Of a stretch of 42,854 nt of DNA, positions 1 to 6,695 are shown piece after piece. A program made the translations under genes and the position numbers. Where the stretch lies: positions 505,002 through 547,855 of the forward strand of contig CALVBN010000001.1 in NCBI GenBank assembly GCA_944325785.1. The letters are read 5' to 3'. This stretch comes from Candidatus Gastranaerophilales bacterium (GTDB lineage: Bacteria; Cyanobacteriota; Vampirovibrionia; Gastranaerophilales; Gastranaerophilaceae). Every line of letters begins with the position of its first letter. The stretch's first letter is position 1. The notes under the pieces were generated by a model that saw only the letters and a list, made by a program, of their open reading frames with translations, ran no database searches and was not told the DNA's origin.

Positions 1-116
1 TAAATCATGCTGTATAAAGCACACATAGAACCGAGCGTATCACCGTCCGGATTCATGTGAGATAAAAGCAGTATCTTTCTTGACGATTTTATGATATCAT
101 CTAAATTACAATTCAT
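1..116 (-). CDS. NrnA-like DHH-family phosphoesterase, 5' end only
   Basis: This is the first 38 codons of a minus-strand gene cut by the window edge. Read from the ATG at 116, the protein contains SHMNPDGDTLGS at residues 19-30, the N-terminal DHH motif (H-x-NPDGD-x-GS) of NrnA-type bifunctional oligoribonuclease/PAP phosphatases, which degrade nano-RNA and 3'-phosphoadenosine 5'-phosphate in the cytoplasm. The motif lies where it does in full-length family members, so the start is probably correct. There is no Shine-Dalgarno sequence. AT-rich -10-like hexamers (taatat 6 nt, gataat 8 nt upstream) occupy the 22 bp that separate this start from that of the divergent gene. The rest of the enzyme, including the DHH and DHHA1 motifs, is outside the window. 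Confidence 0.8.
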   Translation of the reverse strand, partial: MNCNLDDIIKSSRKILLLSHMNPDGDTLGSMCALYSMI

Positions 117-126
117 AAATTTATAT

Positions 127-132
127 TATCAT
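127..132 (+). promoter_or_regulatory. Candidate -10 element for a leaderless dciA-like transcript
   Basis: TATCAT matches TATAAT at five of six positions and sits exactly 6 nt before the ATG at 139, so transcription would begin at or next to the start codon. A weak -35-like ATTACA lies at 105-110 with a 16-bp spacer. There is no Shine-Dalgarno sequence before the ATG. This is inference from sequence only. Confidence 0.35.
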
Positions 133-138
133 AAAAAA

Positions 139-465
139 ATGAAGAAAGTATTATATACAGATTTTGAAGGGGTAGATAACATCATAAATTCTATGATGGA
201 TAATCCTCAGCTTAAAAAGGCAATTACGAGGACAAATTTGTATAATTTCTGGGATAAAATTATCCCCTCAAAATTCAAGAACCGTTCCAAGCCCTATTCG
301 ATGCAGTACGGCGGTGTGATGGTTATTGCCTGCGAAAATCATATTGTAGCTCAAGAATTATCTCTCTATAAAGTAATATTGCTTAAAAAATTTGAGCCGT
401 ATTTAAAGAGTTTAAAAATGCATGTAAAAGATATGAAATTTGATCCTAAAAAATGGGAAGCTTAG
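139..465 (+). CDS. DciA-like (DUF721) protein
   Basis: A 108-residue protein with the DUF721/DciA pattern: an aromatic-rich helix (LYNFWDKII) followed by a K-homology-like core (GGVMVIACENHIVAQEL) and a basic C-terminal strand ending near MKFDPKKW. DciA proteins in bacteria lacking DnaC/DnaI help load the replicative helicase DnaB, so that is the likely role, though this family is divergent and the assignment is by pattern. An upstream ATG at 91 is in frame but would overlap the divergent nrnA-like gene by 26 nt, so I prefer 139. The gene converges with fliF, and only 15 bp separate the two stop codons, with no terminator visible. No Shine-Dalgarno sequence is present. Confidence 0.65.
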   Translation: MKKVLYTDFEGVDNIINSMMDNPQLKKAITRTNLYNFWDKIIPSKFKNRSKPYSMQYGGVMVIACENHIVAQELSLYKVILLKKFEPYLKSLKMHVKDMKFDPKKWEA

Positions 466-480
466 AAATATCTGCAAAGT

Positions 481-2148
481 TTACTGCTCAATCCAGCTTC
501 GAATTCTTTCGCCGGCTTCAGCTTCGTCAACACCGTCAAATTCGCGTTTAAGTTCTCTTAAAGCTTCTCTGATTTCAGCACCGGAAGTAGGTATTGCTGC
601 AGGACGGTTCTGCTGTTCTAAGAGTCCCTGTTGCAGCTGTGATTGTTTTTGTATTAAATCTGCTGCATTTACGCTTAAATCTTTAATTTGTTTTTCCTGC
701 GCTTCATTCATTTCTCTTAAACGCATTAATTCTTCTTCTTGAGCAGCTTTTGCAGCATTAATCTTTTGTGTTAAAGCTTTGTGTCCAAAGAACAAACCAA
801 ATGCCAGAAGAGCTATTGCAAGCCACCATGGATTTCCGTGTTCTGCTTTGATAGGAGCTTTAACATTCTTGTCGCCTGCCATAAACGGATCAAGGGAATC
901 AGCAAATGCTATTGTTACATTTTCCGGATCAGCTTTCGGGCTTGCTGCATGCGCAACAAGTTCTTTTAATTCCTCTAATGTCAATTCTACAGGAAGCGCA
1001 TCTTTTTCAAGAGTTACAGCAATTGAAATTTCTTCAAGAACTCCTGGTGACATATATTCATTGGTTTGGACTTTTGTAACACCGTATTGGGTTTCTCTTG
1101 CAGTTCTTGAATAGCTTCTGTTTTGTGTAGAATCTGAGCTTCCTGCTGGCAGACCATTTGGAAGATATACACTTACTGCATTAGTATTTTTATTAACATC
1201 CTGCGTTTGATCCCCCAAACCTTCAGAGAAAGTTTGTTCATTAACAGAAGCTTTTTTATTCGGATCATACTCAATTGTAAATCTTTCAACCGGCGCTTGT
1301 TTTAAGAATGTACTTACTGTTGCAACATATTTGCCCTGCCCGATTAATCTGTTTAACTGCGCCTGAACTTTTTCCTGCATATATTTATCATTTTCCTGCA
1401 GGCGGGCAAGCATTTCTGACTGTGCATCAATTAAGCTGTTATATACATGACCGTTAGTGTCTGTAATAGATATATTTTCGGATGTAAGACCGGATACGCT
1501 TCCTAAAAGCAGATTTGAAACAGCCTTAATCGTACTCATATTTAACGTTTCACCAACAGCAACCTGTAATTGTACTGTTGCTGTTACAGGTTTTTGCATT
1601 GAAGTAAACATCGTTTGTTCCGGAATAGAAATGAATACTGATGCATTTTCAATACCGTCAATTCTTCTGATAAGACGGGCTAATTCACCGTTCATTGCCC
1701 TAACTAAACGAATTCTTTTATCTTCTTTTGTTGATGTAAAATCGCCTTTGTCAAAAATTTCTAACCCTACATTCTGGTCATACAATCCGCTTTCTACAAT
1801 AACCATAATCGCACGGTCGCGCTGTTCTGTTGTACATTTTCTCATTCCAGGGGTGCAGTCGCCTTTTTTGAGCCTTAAAACAGACTTTGTACCATCTACT
1901 GCACGGGCAGCAACTATATTATTTCTTGCAAGAAGCGCTTGTATTTCCAAAGCTTTTCCGAGATTATCAGTTGTTAGTAAATCAACATCTTCTTTCAGCG
2001 GTTCATTGCTAACGTCAATCTGTTGATTTTTTGACTTACTTGTAGCGGCAATTGTTCCGCAGATTATAAAAATCACAAGCAAAAGAACTATGCCTCCGAC
2101 GATTGAGGCTAAAAGCACTTTATTCTCCAGTAATTTTTTAAAATCCAT
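481..2148 (-). CDS. fliF: Flagellar MS-ring protein FliF
   Basis: A 555-residue protein that builds the inner-membrane MS ring on which the flagellar export gate and rotor assemble. There is a transmembrane helix at about residues 15-35 and a second at about 440-460. Between them are the YscJ/FliF ring-building domain (LARLIRRIDGIENASVFIS) and the FliF C domain (ITDTNGHVYNSL). After the second helix comes a glutamine/glutamate-rich coiled segment ending in RIRSWIEQ, which resembles the short C-terminal helix that binds FliG. Translation starts at an ATG preceded by AGGATAT. It lies 51 nt downstream of fliE and almost certainly forms an operon with it. The gene normally next, fliG, is absent: fliF runs into the convergent dciA-like gene. 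Confidence 0.93.
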   Translation of the reverse strand: MDFKKLLENKVLLASIVGGIVLLLVIFIICGTIAATSKSKNQQIDVSNEPLKEDVDLLTTDNLGKALEIQALLARNNIVAARAVDGTKSVLRLKKGDCTPGMRKCTTEQRDRAIMVIVESGLYDQNVGLEIFDKGDFTSTKEDKRIRLVRAMNGELARLIRRIDGIENASVFISIPEQTMFTSMQKPVTATVQLQVAVGETLNMSTIKAVSNLLLGSVSGLTSENISITDTNGHVYNSLIDAQSEMLARLQENDKYMQEKVQAQLNRLIGQGKYVATVSTFLKQAPVERFTIEYDPNKKASVNEQTFSEGLGDQTQDVNKNTNAVSVYLPNGLPAGSSDSTQNRSYSRTARETQYGVTKVQTNEYMSPGVLEEISIAVTLEKDALPVELTLEELKELVAHAASPKADPENVTIAFADSLDPFMAGDKNVKAPIKAEHGNPWWLAIALLAFGLFFGHKALTQKINAAKAAQEEELMRLREMNEAQEKQIKDLSVNAADLIQKQSQLQQGLLEQQNRPAAIPTSGAEIREALRELKREFDGVDEAEAGERIRSWIEQ

Positions 2149-2199
2149 ATATCCTGCCCTACTTAAATATTATACACATATATATTAATTATGAGAAGC

Positions 2200-2538
2200 C
2201 TAAATCTGTATCTGCATAATTTTATCATACGCTTGTATGATTTTTCCTGTTGCAGTCGTTGCAACATTTACTGCAATTTCTGCTTTTGACATCGCTACCA
2301 TAACATCGTGGATATCAACATTTTCGGAGCCCATCATTGCATCTTTCATCAAATTATCCGGAGCCTCCATTGTTGTATTCAAGTTTTCCACAAGTCCTGA
2401 CATTACACTTTGAAAATCTGATACTGCCGGTTCTTCAACTCTGTTCATTCTTGCAGAAGGGATATTTCCCCAGCTGTCAAGCTTTGTATGCTGAATTCTT
2501 GCTTCCAGATCGTATCTGGGATAAAAACCGTTAAACAT
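2200..2538 (-). CDS. fliE: Flagellar hook-basal body protein FliE
   Basis: A 112-residue protein with the FliE signature in its C-terminal half: the VDIHDVMVAMSKAEIAVNV segment followed by a terminal AYDKIMQIQI, matching the family's DVM-A-KA and AY-EIM-M-V pattern. FliE links the MS ring to the proximal rod and is exported by the flagellar type III system. I place the start at 2538 (ATG TTT), 7 nt after AGAGGTG. The longer frame beginning at 2547 would use a GTG lying inside that ribosome binding site. The N-terminal 45 residues are unusually aromatic and charged for a FliE. It is first in a fliE-fliF pair. Confidence 0.88.
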   Translation of the reverse strand: MFNGFYPRYDLEARIQHTKLDSWGNIPSARMNRVEEPAVSDFQSVMSGLVENLNTTMEAPDNLMKDAMMGSENVDIHDVMVAMSKAEIAVNVATTATGKIIQAYDKIMQIQI

Positions 2539-2702
2539 ATATTTCACCTCTTTTATTAGTTTTATCGGCTTGTTTTGGGAATAATTTAAATATTTGGTTT
2601 AAAATACTCCATTTGCAGTATCGTTTTAATAATTATTAAAGAAATGTCAAGATTTGCCGTTCTATTATTTGTATTTACCCCCGGCTATTACAAGAGGATT
2701 TT

Positions 2703-2864
2703 ATGAATTTACACGAAGAATGTTTATTGAAATATTTACTCAACCCTTTGAATTTACTGTATTCAACAGAGCTTTTGAAGCTTAATAATACATTAATTGA
2801 AACGCAGAAACTCAACGTAAAAAATGCAAAATTGAACCCTGGCAGTCAGTACAGCCGATTATAA
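2703..2864 (+). CDS. Possible 53-residue small protein
   Basis: An ATG at 2703 follows a good ribosome binding site (AAGAGGA at about 2692-2698) by 4-5 nt and opens a 53-codon frame ending at TAA 2862-2864. The product is leucine- and asparagine-rich, has no membrane segment or signal peptide, and reads as one amphipathic helix with no recognised domain. Codon use resembles the neighbouring genes. It stands alone in a gene-poor gap beside repeats, so it may equally be a decayed gene fragment. Unknown function. Confidence 0.35.
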   Translation: MNLHEECLLKYLLNPLNLLYSTELLKLNNTLIETQKLNVKNAKLNPGSQYSRL

Positions 2865-2896
2865 CGATTATAACAGAAAACATATATTCATTTTTT

Positions 2897-2914
2897 CTCC
2901 AGTTAGGAGCGAGG
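2897..2914 (+). repeat. Short palindromic intergenic repeat motif
   Basis: CTCCAGTTAGGAGCGAGG recurs in inverted orientation, with two mismatches, at 28602-28619. The inner CTCC...GGAG is self-complementary, which resembles REP-type elements. Confidence 0.5.
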
Positions 2915-3007
2915 TGTTAATCCCGCATTCTATCCCTTTCTAAAAGCAGTTCCATCGAGTTTTTATAAAAGATATGTTGAGGGTAGATTTTTAGCTTTAA
3001 TTAGGTT

Positions 3008-3208
3008 TTTAACATTTCTTTCTCTTTTTTGCGATTAAAAGAGAAAGAAACGTTAGCAAAGAAAGAGAAACGCGCACTGCTTTCTGCACCCTGACGGGTG
3101 TGGGACTAAATGGATGTAGCAGGCAAGCCTGCACTCTTACGCTCGCTATCGTTATGCTTGCGCATAACACGCTCGCGGGGCGCAGAAAGCGTTAGATGGG
3201 ATGATTTT
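3008..3208 (+). repeat. Dispersed ~200-bp structured intergenic repeat, copy A
   Basis: This stretch matches 19593-19792 over its whole length at roughly 85-90% identity by eye. It contains nested hairpins: an AAGAGAAAG-type purine stem near the left end, GCACCCTGACGGGTG, the perfect palindrome GCAGGCAAGCCTGC, and GTTATGC-TTGC-GCATAAC flanked by GCTCGC and GCTCGCGGGG. There is no open frame conserved between the copies. It may be a MITE-like element or encode a structured RNA. No target-site duplication is obvious. Confidence 0.75.
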
Positions 3209-3275
3209 TATTTTTTAAATGCACACCCGCATTGCAAAATGCATTAAATATCAGCTCTATCCTCTCAACAGTTTA

Positions 3276-3304
3276 TTGAAAAAAAAAACTAAATTCATTA
3301 TACT
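3276..3304 (+). promoter_or_regulatory. Sigma-70-type promoter for the CHASE2-GGDEF gene
   Basis: TTGAAA (3276-3281) and TATACT (3299-3304) are separated by 17 bp, giving a predicted start near 3311, about 27 nt before the TTG start codon. The spacer contains a run of A. Confidence 0.6.
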
Positions 3305-3337
3305 TGAAAAGAAGGTAGTTTAGCGGAGAGATTTATT

Positions 3338-5158
3338 TTGAAAAATATTATAAAAACTAAATGGTTCATTTTCGGAACATATTTACTGCTGGTTCTGGCA
3401 ACATTACTTATCGGCTATGTTCTTTTACAAAACAATAATACACTTAAAAACGTAATCGTTTCATTTTTTGAAGTGGCAGAAAACAGAACTTTCGACTACA
3501 GGCAGTCACTGCAGGTAATCCACAAGCGCCCGCTTCCCAACAAAGATATTGTTGTGCTTGCCGTAGATGATGCAAGCCTTGAATCTCTATGGGACAAATA
3601 CGGCGAATGGCCAATGCCTAGAAATATCTACGCTGATATGATTAATTACCTTGAACAGCAAAAACCGCAGGCAATTATCTTCGATTTGATGTTCATTAAA
3701 TCAATGAGGACAACAAAAGACGCAGATAAGTATCTTGCAGATACAATGAATAAATACTCTAATGTCTACACGGCAATGAATTTTGACAACCAGCCGACCG
3801 ACGTAAGACTTCCTGCAGACCTTCCGGACAGAGTGGCTGTAAATATTGATAACAAATCTTCCGTTAATTTTGAAAATAAATATAAATTTACCAACTGCCG
3901 TACAATCCTCTCAGAACTCCTTAACGGCAGAGTAAATATCGGAATGACGAATGTTATGCGAAACAGCGACGGAATTATAAGAAATATTGCTCCTATTATG
4001 GTTTATAAAGACAAATATTATCCGTATTTAACTTTCAAAGCCGGCGCTGATTATATTGCCCAAAACCAGGAAACAAGCTTTACAATAGATAAAAATTCAA
4101 ACTTATGTATATTAGACTCCAAAATTCCACTTACCAAAGACGGTGAAGCAATCTTAAACTGGTACGGTCCAAGCGGAACACATACGATTATCCCTATGTA
4201 TAAAGTCATAAGAGCTATGGAAAATGGAGAAAAATTAGCAGATTTTGACTTTAGAGATAAAATTATTATCATAGGTACAACCGCTATGAGCCTGCACGAT
4301 ACAAAAAGCGTTCCGGTTCAGGAAGGAGTCTATCCGGGGGTAGAAGTTCACGCAACATTCTTTAATAATATGCTTGATAACAACTTTATTCATAAAACAG
4401 ATGCTGTTATTAACATAATTATACTGACAGCAGTTATCGCTATCGTGGGCGGAATAGTTATGCTTTCGACCTCTACGATTTTCGCATTCCTATCCACTTC
4501 GCTGTTTGCAATAGCTTACTTATTTATTTCCTATTATATTATGGAGTTATATAACCTATGGATACCTGTTGTACTGCCGGTAATTGCAATAATGGCTGCA
4601 TTTGCATTGTCGTTCCTTGCAAAATACTTAATGAAAGCAAAGGATTTCGAATATCAGTATAAACTAGCGACAATAGACGGCTTAACAGAATTGTACAACC
4701 ACCGTTATTTCCAAGATACATTAAGAAAACAAATGGATATTGCAAGAAGATACAATCAGTCATTTTCTTTAATAATCATAGATATTGACTTCTTCAAAAA
4801 ATTCAATGATACATACGGACACCAAGCCGGCGATGCTGTTTTAAGGCAGGTTGCCCAGACATTAAAGAAAAATTCCAGAACAACAGATTATGTCTGCAGA
4901 TACGGCGGAGAGGAAATGAGCATAATCCTTCCGAACACAGGTGCAGATGAAGCTTTAAACAACGCAAACAGAATCTGCAAAGCTGTAGCGGAAAAGCCAT
5001 TCCACCTGACTCCTGTTGACACGGCTAATGTAACAATAAGCCTTGGCGTAGCAACTTTTCCGGAGAATGCACAGACTCCGCAGGATTTGATAGAATGGGC
5101 GGATAAAGGTTTATATTACGCCAAAGAACACGGCAGAAATCAGGTCGGAAGGTATTAA
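3338..5158 (+). CDS. Membrane diguanylate cyclase, CHASE2-GGDEF
   Basis: A 606-residue inner-membrane protein predicted to make c-di-GMP from two GTP. Transmembrane helix 1 spans about residues 8-30. An extracytoplasmic CHASE2 sensor domain (about 35-345) follows, then two or three helices (about 355-435), then a cytoplasmic GGDEF domain (about 445-606). The catalytic half-site has the canonical IDIDFFKKFNDTYGH segment and RYGGEEM, in which the usual final Phe of GG(D/E)EF is Met. RTTD five residues before it is an intact inhibitory I-site, so product feedback is likely. Translation starts at TTG (3338), 7 nt after CGGAGAG. The ligand is unknown. A monocistronic unit is likely, with a palindromic repeat separating it from trmFO. 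Confidence 0.9.
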   Translation: MKNIIKTKWFIFGTYLLLVLATLLIGYVLLQNNNTLKNVIVSFFEVAENRTFDYRQSLQVIHKRPLPNKDIVVLAVDDASLESLWDKYGEWPMPRNIYADMINYLEQQKPQAIIFDLMFIKSMRTTKDADKYLADTMNKYSNVYTAMNFDNQPTDVRLPADLPDRVAVNIDNKSSVNFENKYKFTNCRTILSELLNGRVNIGMTNVMRNSDGIIRNIAPIMVYKDKYYPYLTFKAGADYIAQNQETSFTIDKNSNLCILDSKIPLTKDGEAILNWYGPSGTHTIIPMYKVIRAMENGEKLADFDFRDKIIIIGTTAMSLHDTKSVPVQEGVYPGVEVHATFFNNMLDNNFIHKTDAVINIIILTAVIAIVGGIVMLSTSTIFAFLSTSLFAIAYLFISYYIMELYNLWIPVVLPVIAIMAAFALSFLAKYLMKAKDFEYQYKLATIDGLTELYNHRYFQDTLRKQMDIARRYNQSFSLIIIDIDFFKKFNDTYGHQAGDAVLRQVAQTLKKNSRTTDYVCRYGGEEMSIILPNTGADEALNNANRICKAVAEKPFHLTPVDTANVTISLGVATFPENAQTPQDLIEWADKGLYYAKEHGRNQVGRY

Positions 5159-5161
5159 ACT

Positions 5162-5206
5162 CACACCCCTCGCCCCTTGCGGGAGAGGGGCTGGGGTGAG
5201 GGGTGT
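5162..5206. repeat. REP-like palindromic element between two genes
   Basis: An imperfect inverted repeat: ACACCCCTC pairs with GAGGGGTGT, and inner GCCCCT pairs with AGGGGC around a TGCGGGAG loop. Its GC-richness contrasts sharply with the AT-rich surroundings. It starts a few bases after the stop codon of the diguanylate cyclase gene. Similar C-rich/G-rich palindromes occur as REP elements in many bacteria. It could form an mRNA 3' hairpin but lacks a T-tract. Confidence 0.7.
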
Positions 5207-5259
5207 AAATTACAAAACAGACAGTAAAATACAAAATTAATCAAATATAAAAGGGAAAT

Positions 5260-6609
5260 ATGCAGGAAGTAAAAATTATAGGTGCAGGACTGGCGGGTTC
5301 AGAGGCCTCCTTGCAATTATCAAAAAGAGGCATAAAGGTTAAATTATATGAAATGCGCCCGAATAAAACAACAGGCGCGCATGTAACAGGCGACTGTGCC
5401 GAATTTGTCTGCTCTAACAGCTTAGGCTCATCAGACATAACAAACGCGAGCGGGCTTCTAAAAAAAGAAATGGAAATTTTAGGCGGAGAACTTATAAAAA
5501 TTGCCTATGCCAACGCTGTTCCTGCAGGAAATGCTCTGGCTATCGCAAGAGAAGATTTTGCTAAAGCCGTAACACATAGGATTGAACAAGATTCAAATAT
5601 AGAACTTATCCGCGAGGAGATCACAGAGATTCCGGATGGAAATGTAATCATAGCTTCCGGTCCGCTTACGAGCGACAAGTTTGCAGACGCAATCAAAGAA
5701 TTTACAAAAGCGGAACATCTCTCTTTCTTTGACGCAATTGCACCCATTGTAGAAATTGATTCCATCAACTTTGATAAAGCATTCTGGGCATCGCGCTACG
5801 ACAAAGGAGAAGCCTCTTATATAAACTGCCCGATGAATAAAGAAGAATACGAAAATTTTTATAACATATTAACTAATGCCCCGCGGATAGAACAGCATCA
5901 AGTTGATAAAAACTCAAAGTATTTTGAATCCTGCCTGCCGGTTGAAGTTCTGGCTTCAAGAGGCAAAGACACACTCCGTTTCGGTCCGATGAAACCAGTA
6001 GGACTGATTGATAAAAGAACTGGCATAGAAAACTATGCCGTAGTTCAACTTAGACAGGATAATTCCGCAAAAACACTCTTTAATCTTGTAGGATTTCAGA
6101 CAAACCTTAAGTGGGGCGCGCAAAAAGAGCTTGTTCACTCAATCCCCGGATTAGAAAACGCAAACATTGTCCGATACGGAGTAATGCACAGAAATACCTT
6201 TATTAACAGCTCTCAAATCCTCAATCCAACCCTAGAAACAAGAGAAAGAGAAGGTTTGTTCTTTGCCGGTCAGATAACCGGAACGGAAGGATATACAGAA
6301 TCTATTGCAACAGGTATGCTTGCAGGAATCAACATGGCAAGAAAACTTGAAGGCAAACCGCTTCTGGAATTGCCCCGAGAAACAATGCTCGGCGCAATAA
6401 CCTTTTACATAACGGACAAAGCCCATCTTGAACATATTTCTTCCCGCGACGGCTCCCTAAGATATTTACCCCCTCAGCCGATTAATTCCAACTGGGGAAT
6501 TTTAACCCCGCTTGAGAAACATTTATACAAAAAAGATAAAAAGCTTAAAAACGAGCTTCTGGCAAGGCGTTCAACCGAAATCCTGCAAGAGAAATATAAA
6601 GAAATGTAA
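5260..6609 (+). CDS. trmFO: Methylenetetrahydrofolate--tRNA-(uracil-5-)-methyltransferase TrmFO
   Basis: A 449-residue flavoprotein that methylates U54 in the tRNA T-loop using 5,10-methylenetetrahydrofolate and FAD. The N-terminal dinucleotide-binding motif GAGLAGSEAS (residues 8-17) and the family segment CSNSLGS (Cys51) are present. Cys225, in ESCLPVE, corresponds to the second functionally important cysteine of the Bacillus enzyme. GGxEGYTES-like GTEGYTESIATG near residue 345 contributes to FAD binding. Length is normal. The start at 5260 follows AAAAGGGAAAT. TrmFO replaces SAM-dependent TrmA in Gram-positives, cyanobacteria and others, which is consistent with the proposed lineage. It is probably transcribed alone. 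Confidence 0.95.
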   Translation: MQEVKIIGAGLAGSEASLQLSKRGIKVKLYEMRPNKTTGAHVTGDCAEFVCSNSLGSSDITNASGLLKKEMEILGGELIKIAYANAVPAGNALAIAREDFAKAVTHRIEQDSNIELIREEITEIPDGNVIIASGPLTSDKFADAIKEFTKAEHLSFFDAIAPIVEIDSINFDKAFWASRYDKGEASYINCPMNKEEYENFYNILTNAPRIEQHQVDKNSKYFESCLPVEVLASRGKDTLRFGPMKPVGLIDKRTGIENYAVVQLRQDNSAKTLFNLVGFQTNLKWGAQKELVHSIPGLENANIVRYGVMHRNTFINSSQILNPTLETREREGLFFAGQITGTEGYTESIATGMLAGINMARKLEGKPLLELPRETMLGAITFYITDKAHLEHISSRDGSLRYLPPQPINSNWGILTPLEKHLYKKDKKLKNELLARRSTEILQEKYKEM

Positions 6610-6635
6610 AGTTTTGTAACGCCAATGCGCAATTC

Positions 6636-6663
6636 TTGTGAAGCAAAATACTTTATATATATA
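6636..6663 (+). promoter_or_regulatory. Likely promoter for the 811-residue protein gene
   Basis: TTGTGA (6636-6641) and TATATA (6658-6663) are separated by 16 bp. The predicted transcript start is near 6670, followed by the ribosome binding site AAGGAG before the ATG at 6696. Confidence 0.5.
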
Positions 6664-6695
6664 CGAGAATAAAACGAGGCATAAGGAGTATTATC

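Larger units (their letters stand above)
2539..3337. other. Long intergenic region with a dispersed repeat and a possible small ORF
   Basis: About 800 bp between the divergent fliE and the CHASE2-GGDEF gene. It holds a possible 53-residue ORF (2703-2864), a short repeat motif (2897-2914) shared in inverted orientation with 28602-28619, a ~200-bp structured repeat (3008-3208), and a promoter (3276-3304). I see no other gene. Confidence 0.7.

Noticed and set aside
440..742. Plus-strand frame overlapping the end of the dciA-like gene and fliF
   Set aside because: Ser/Cys-rich translation typical of an antisense shadow of fliF.
779..1114. Open frame antisense to fliF
   Set aside because: FliF is certain on the other strand; this frame has no ribosome binding site and no recognisable motifs.
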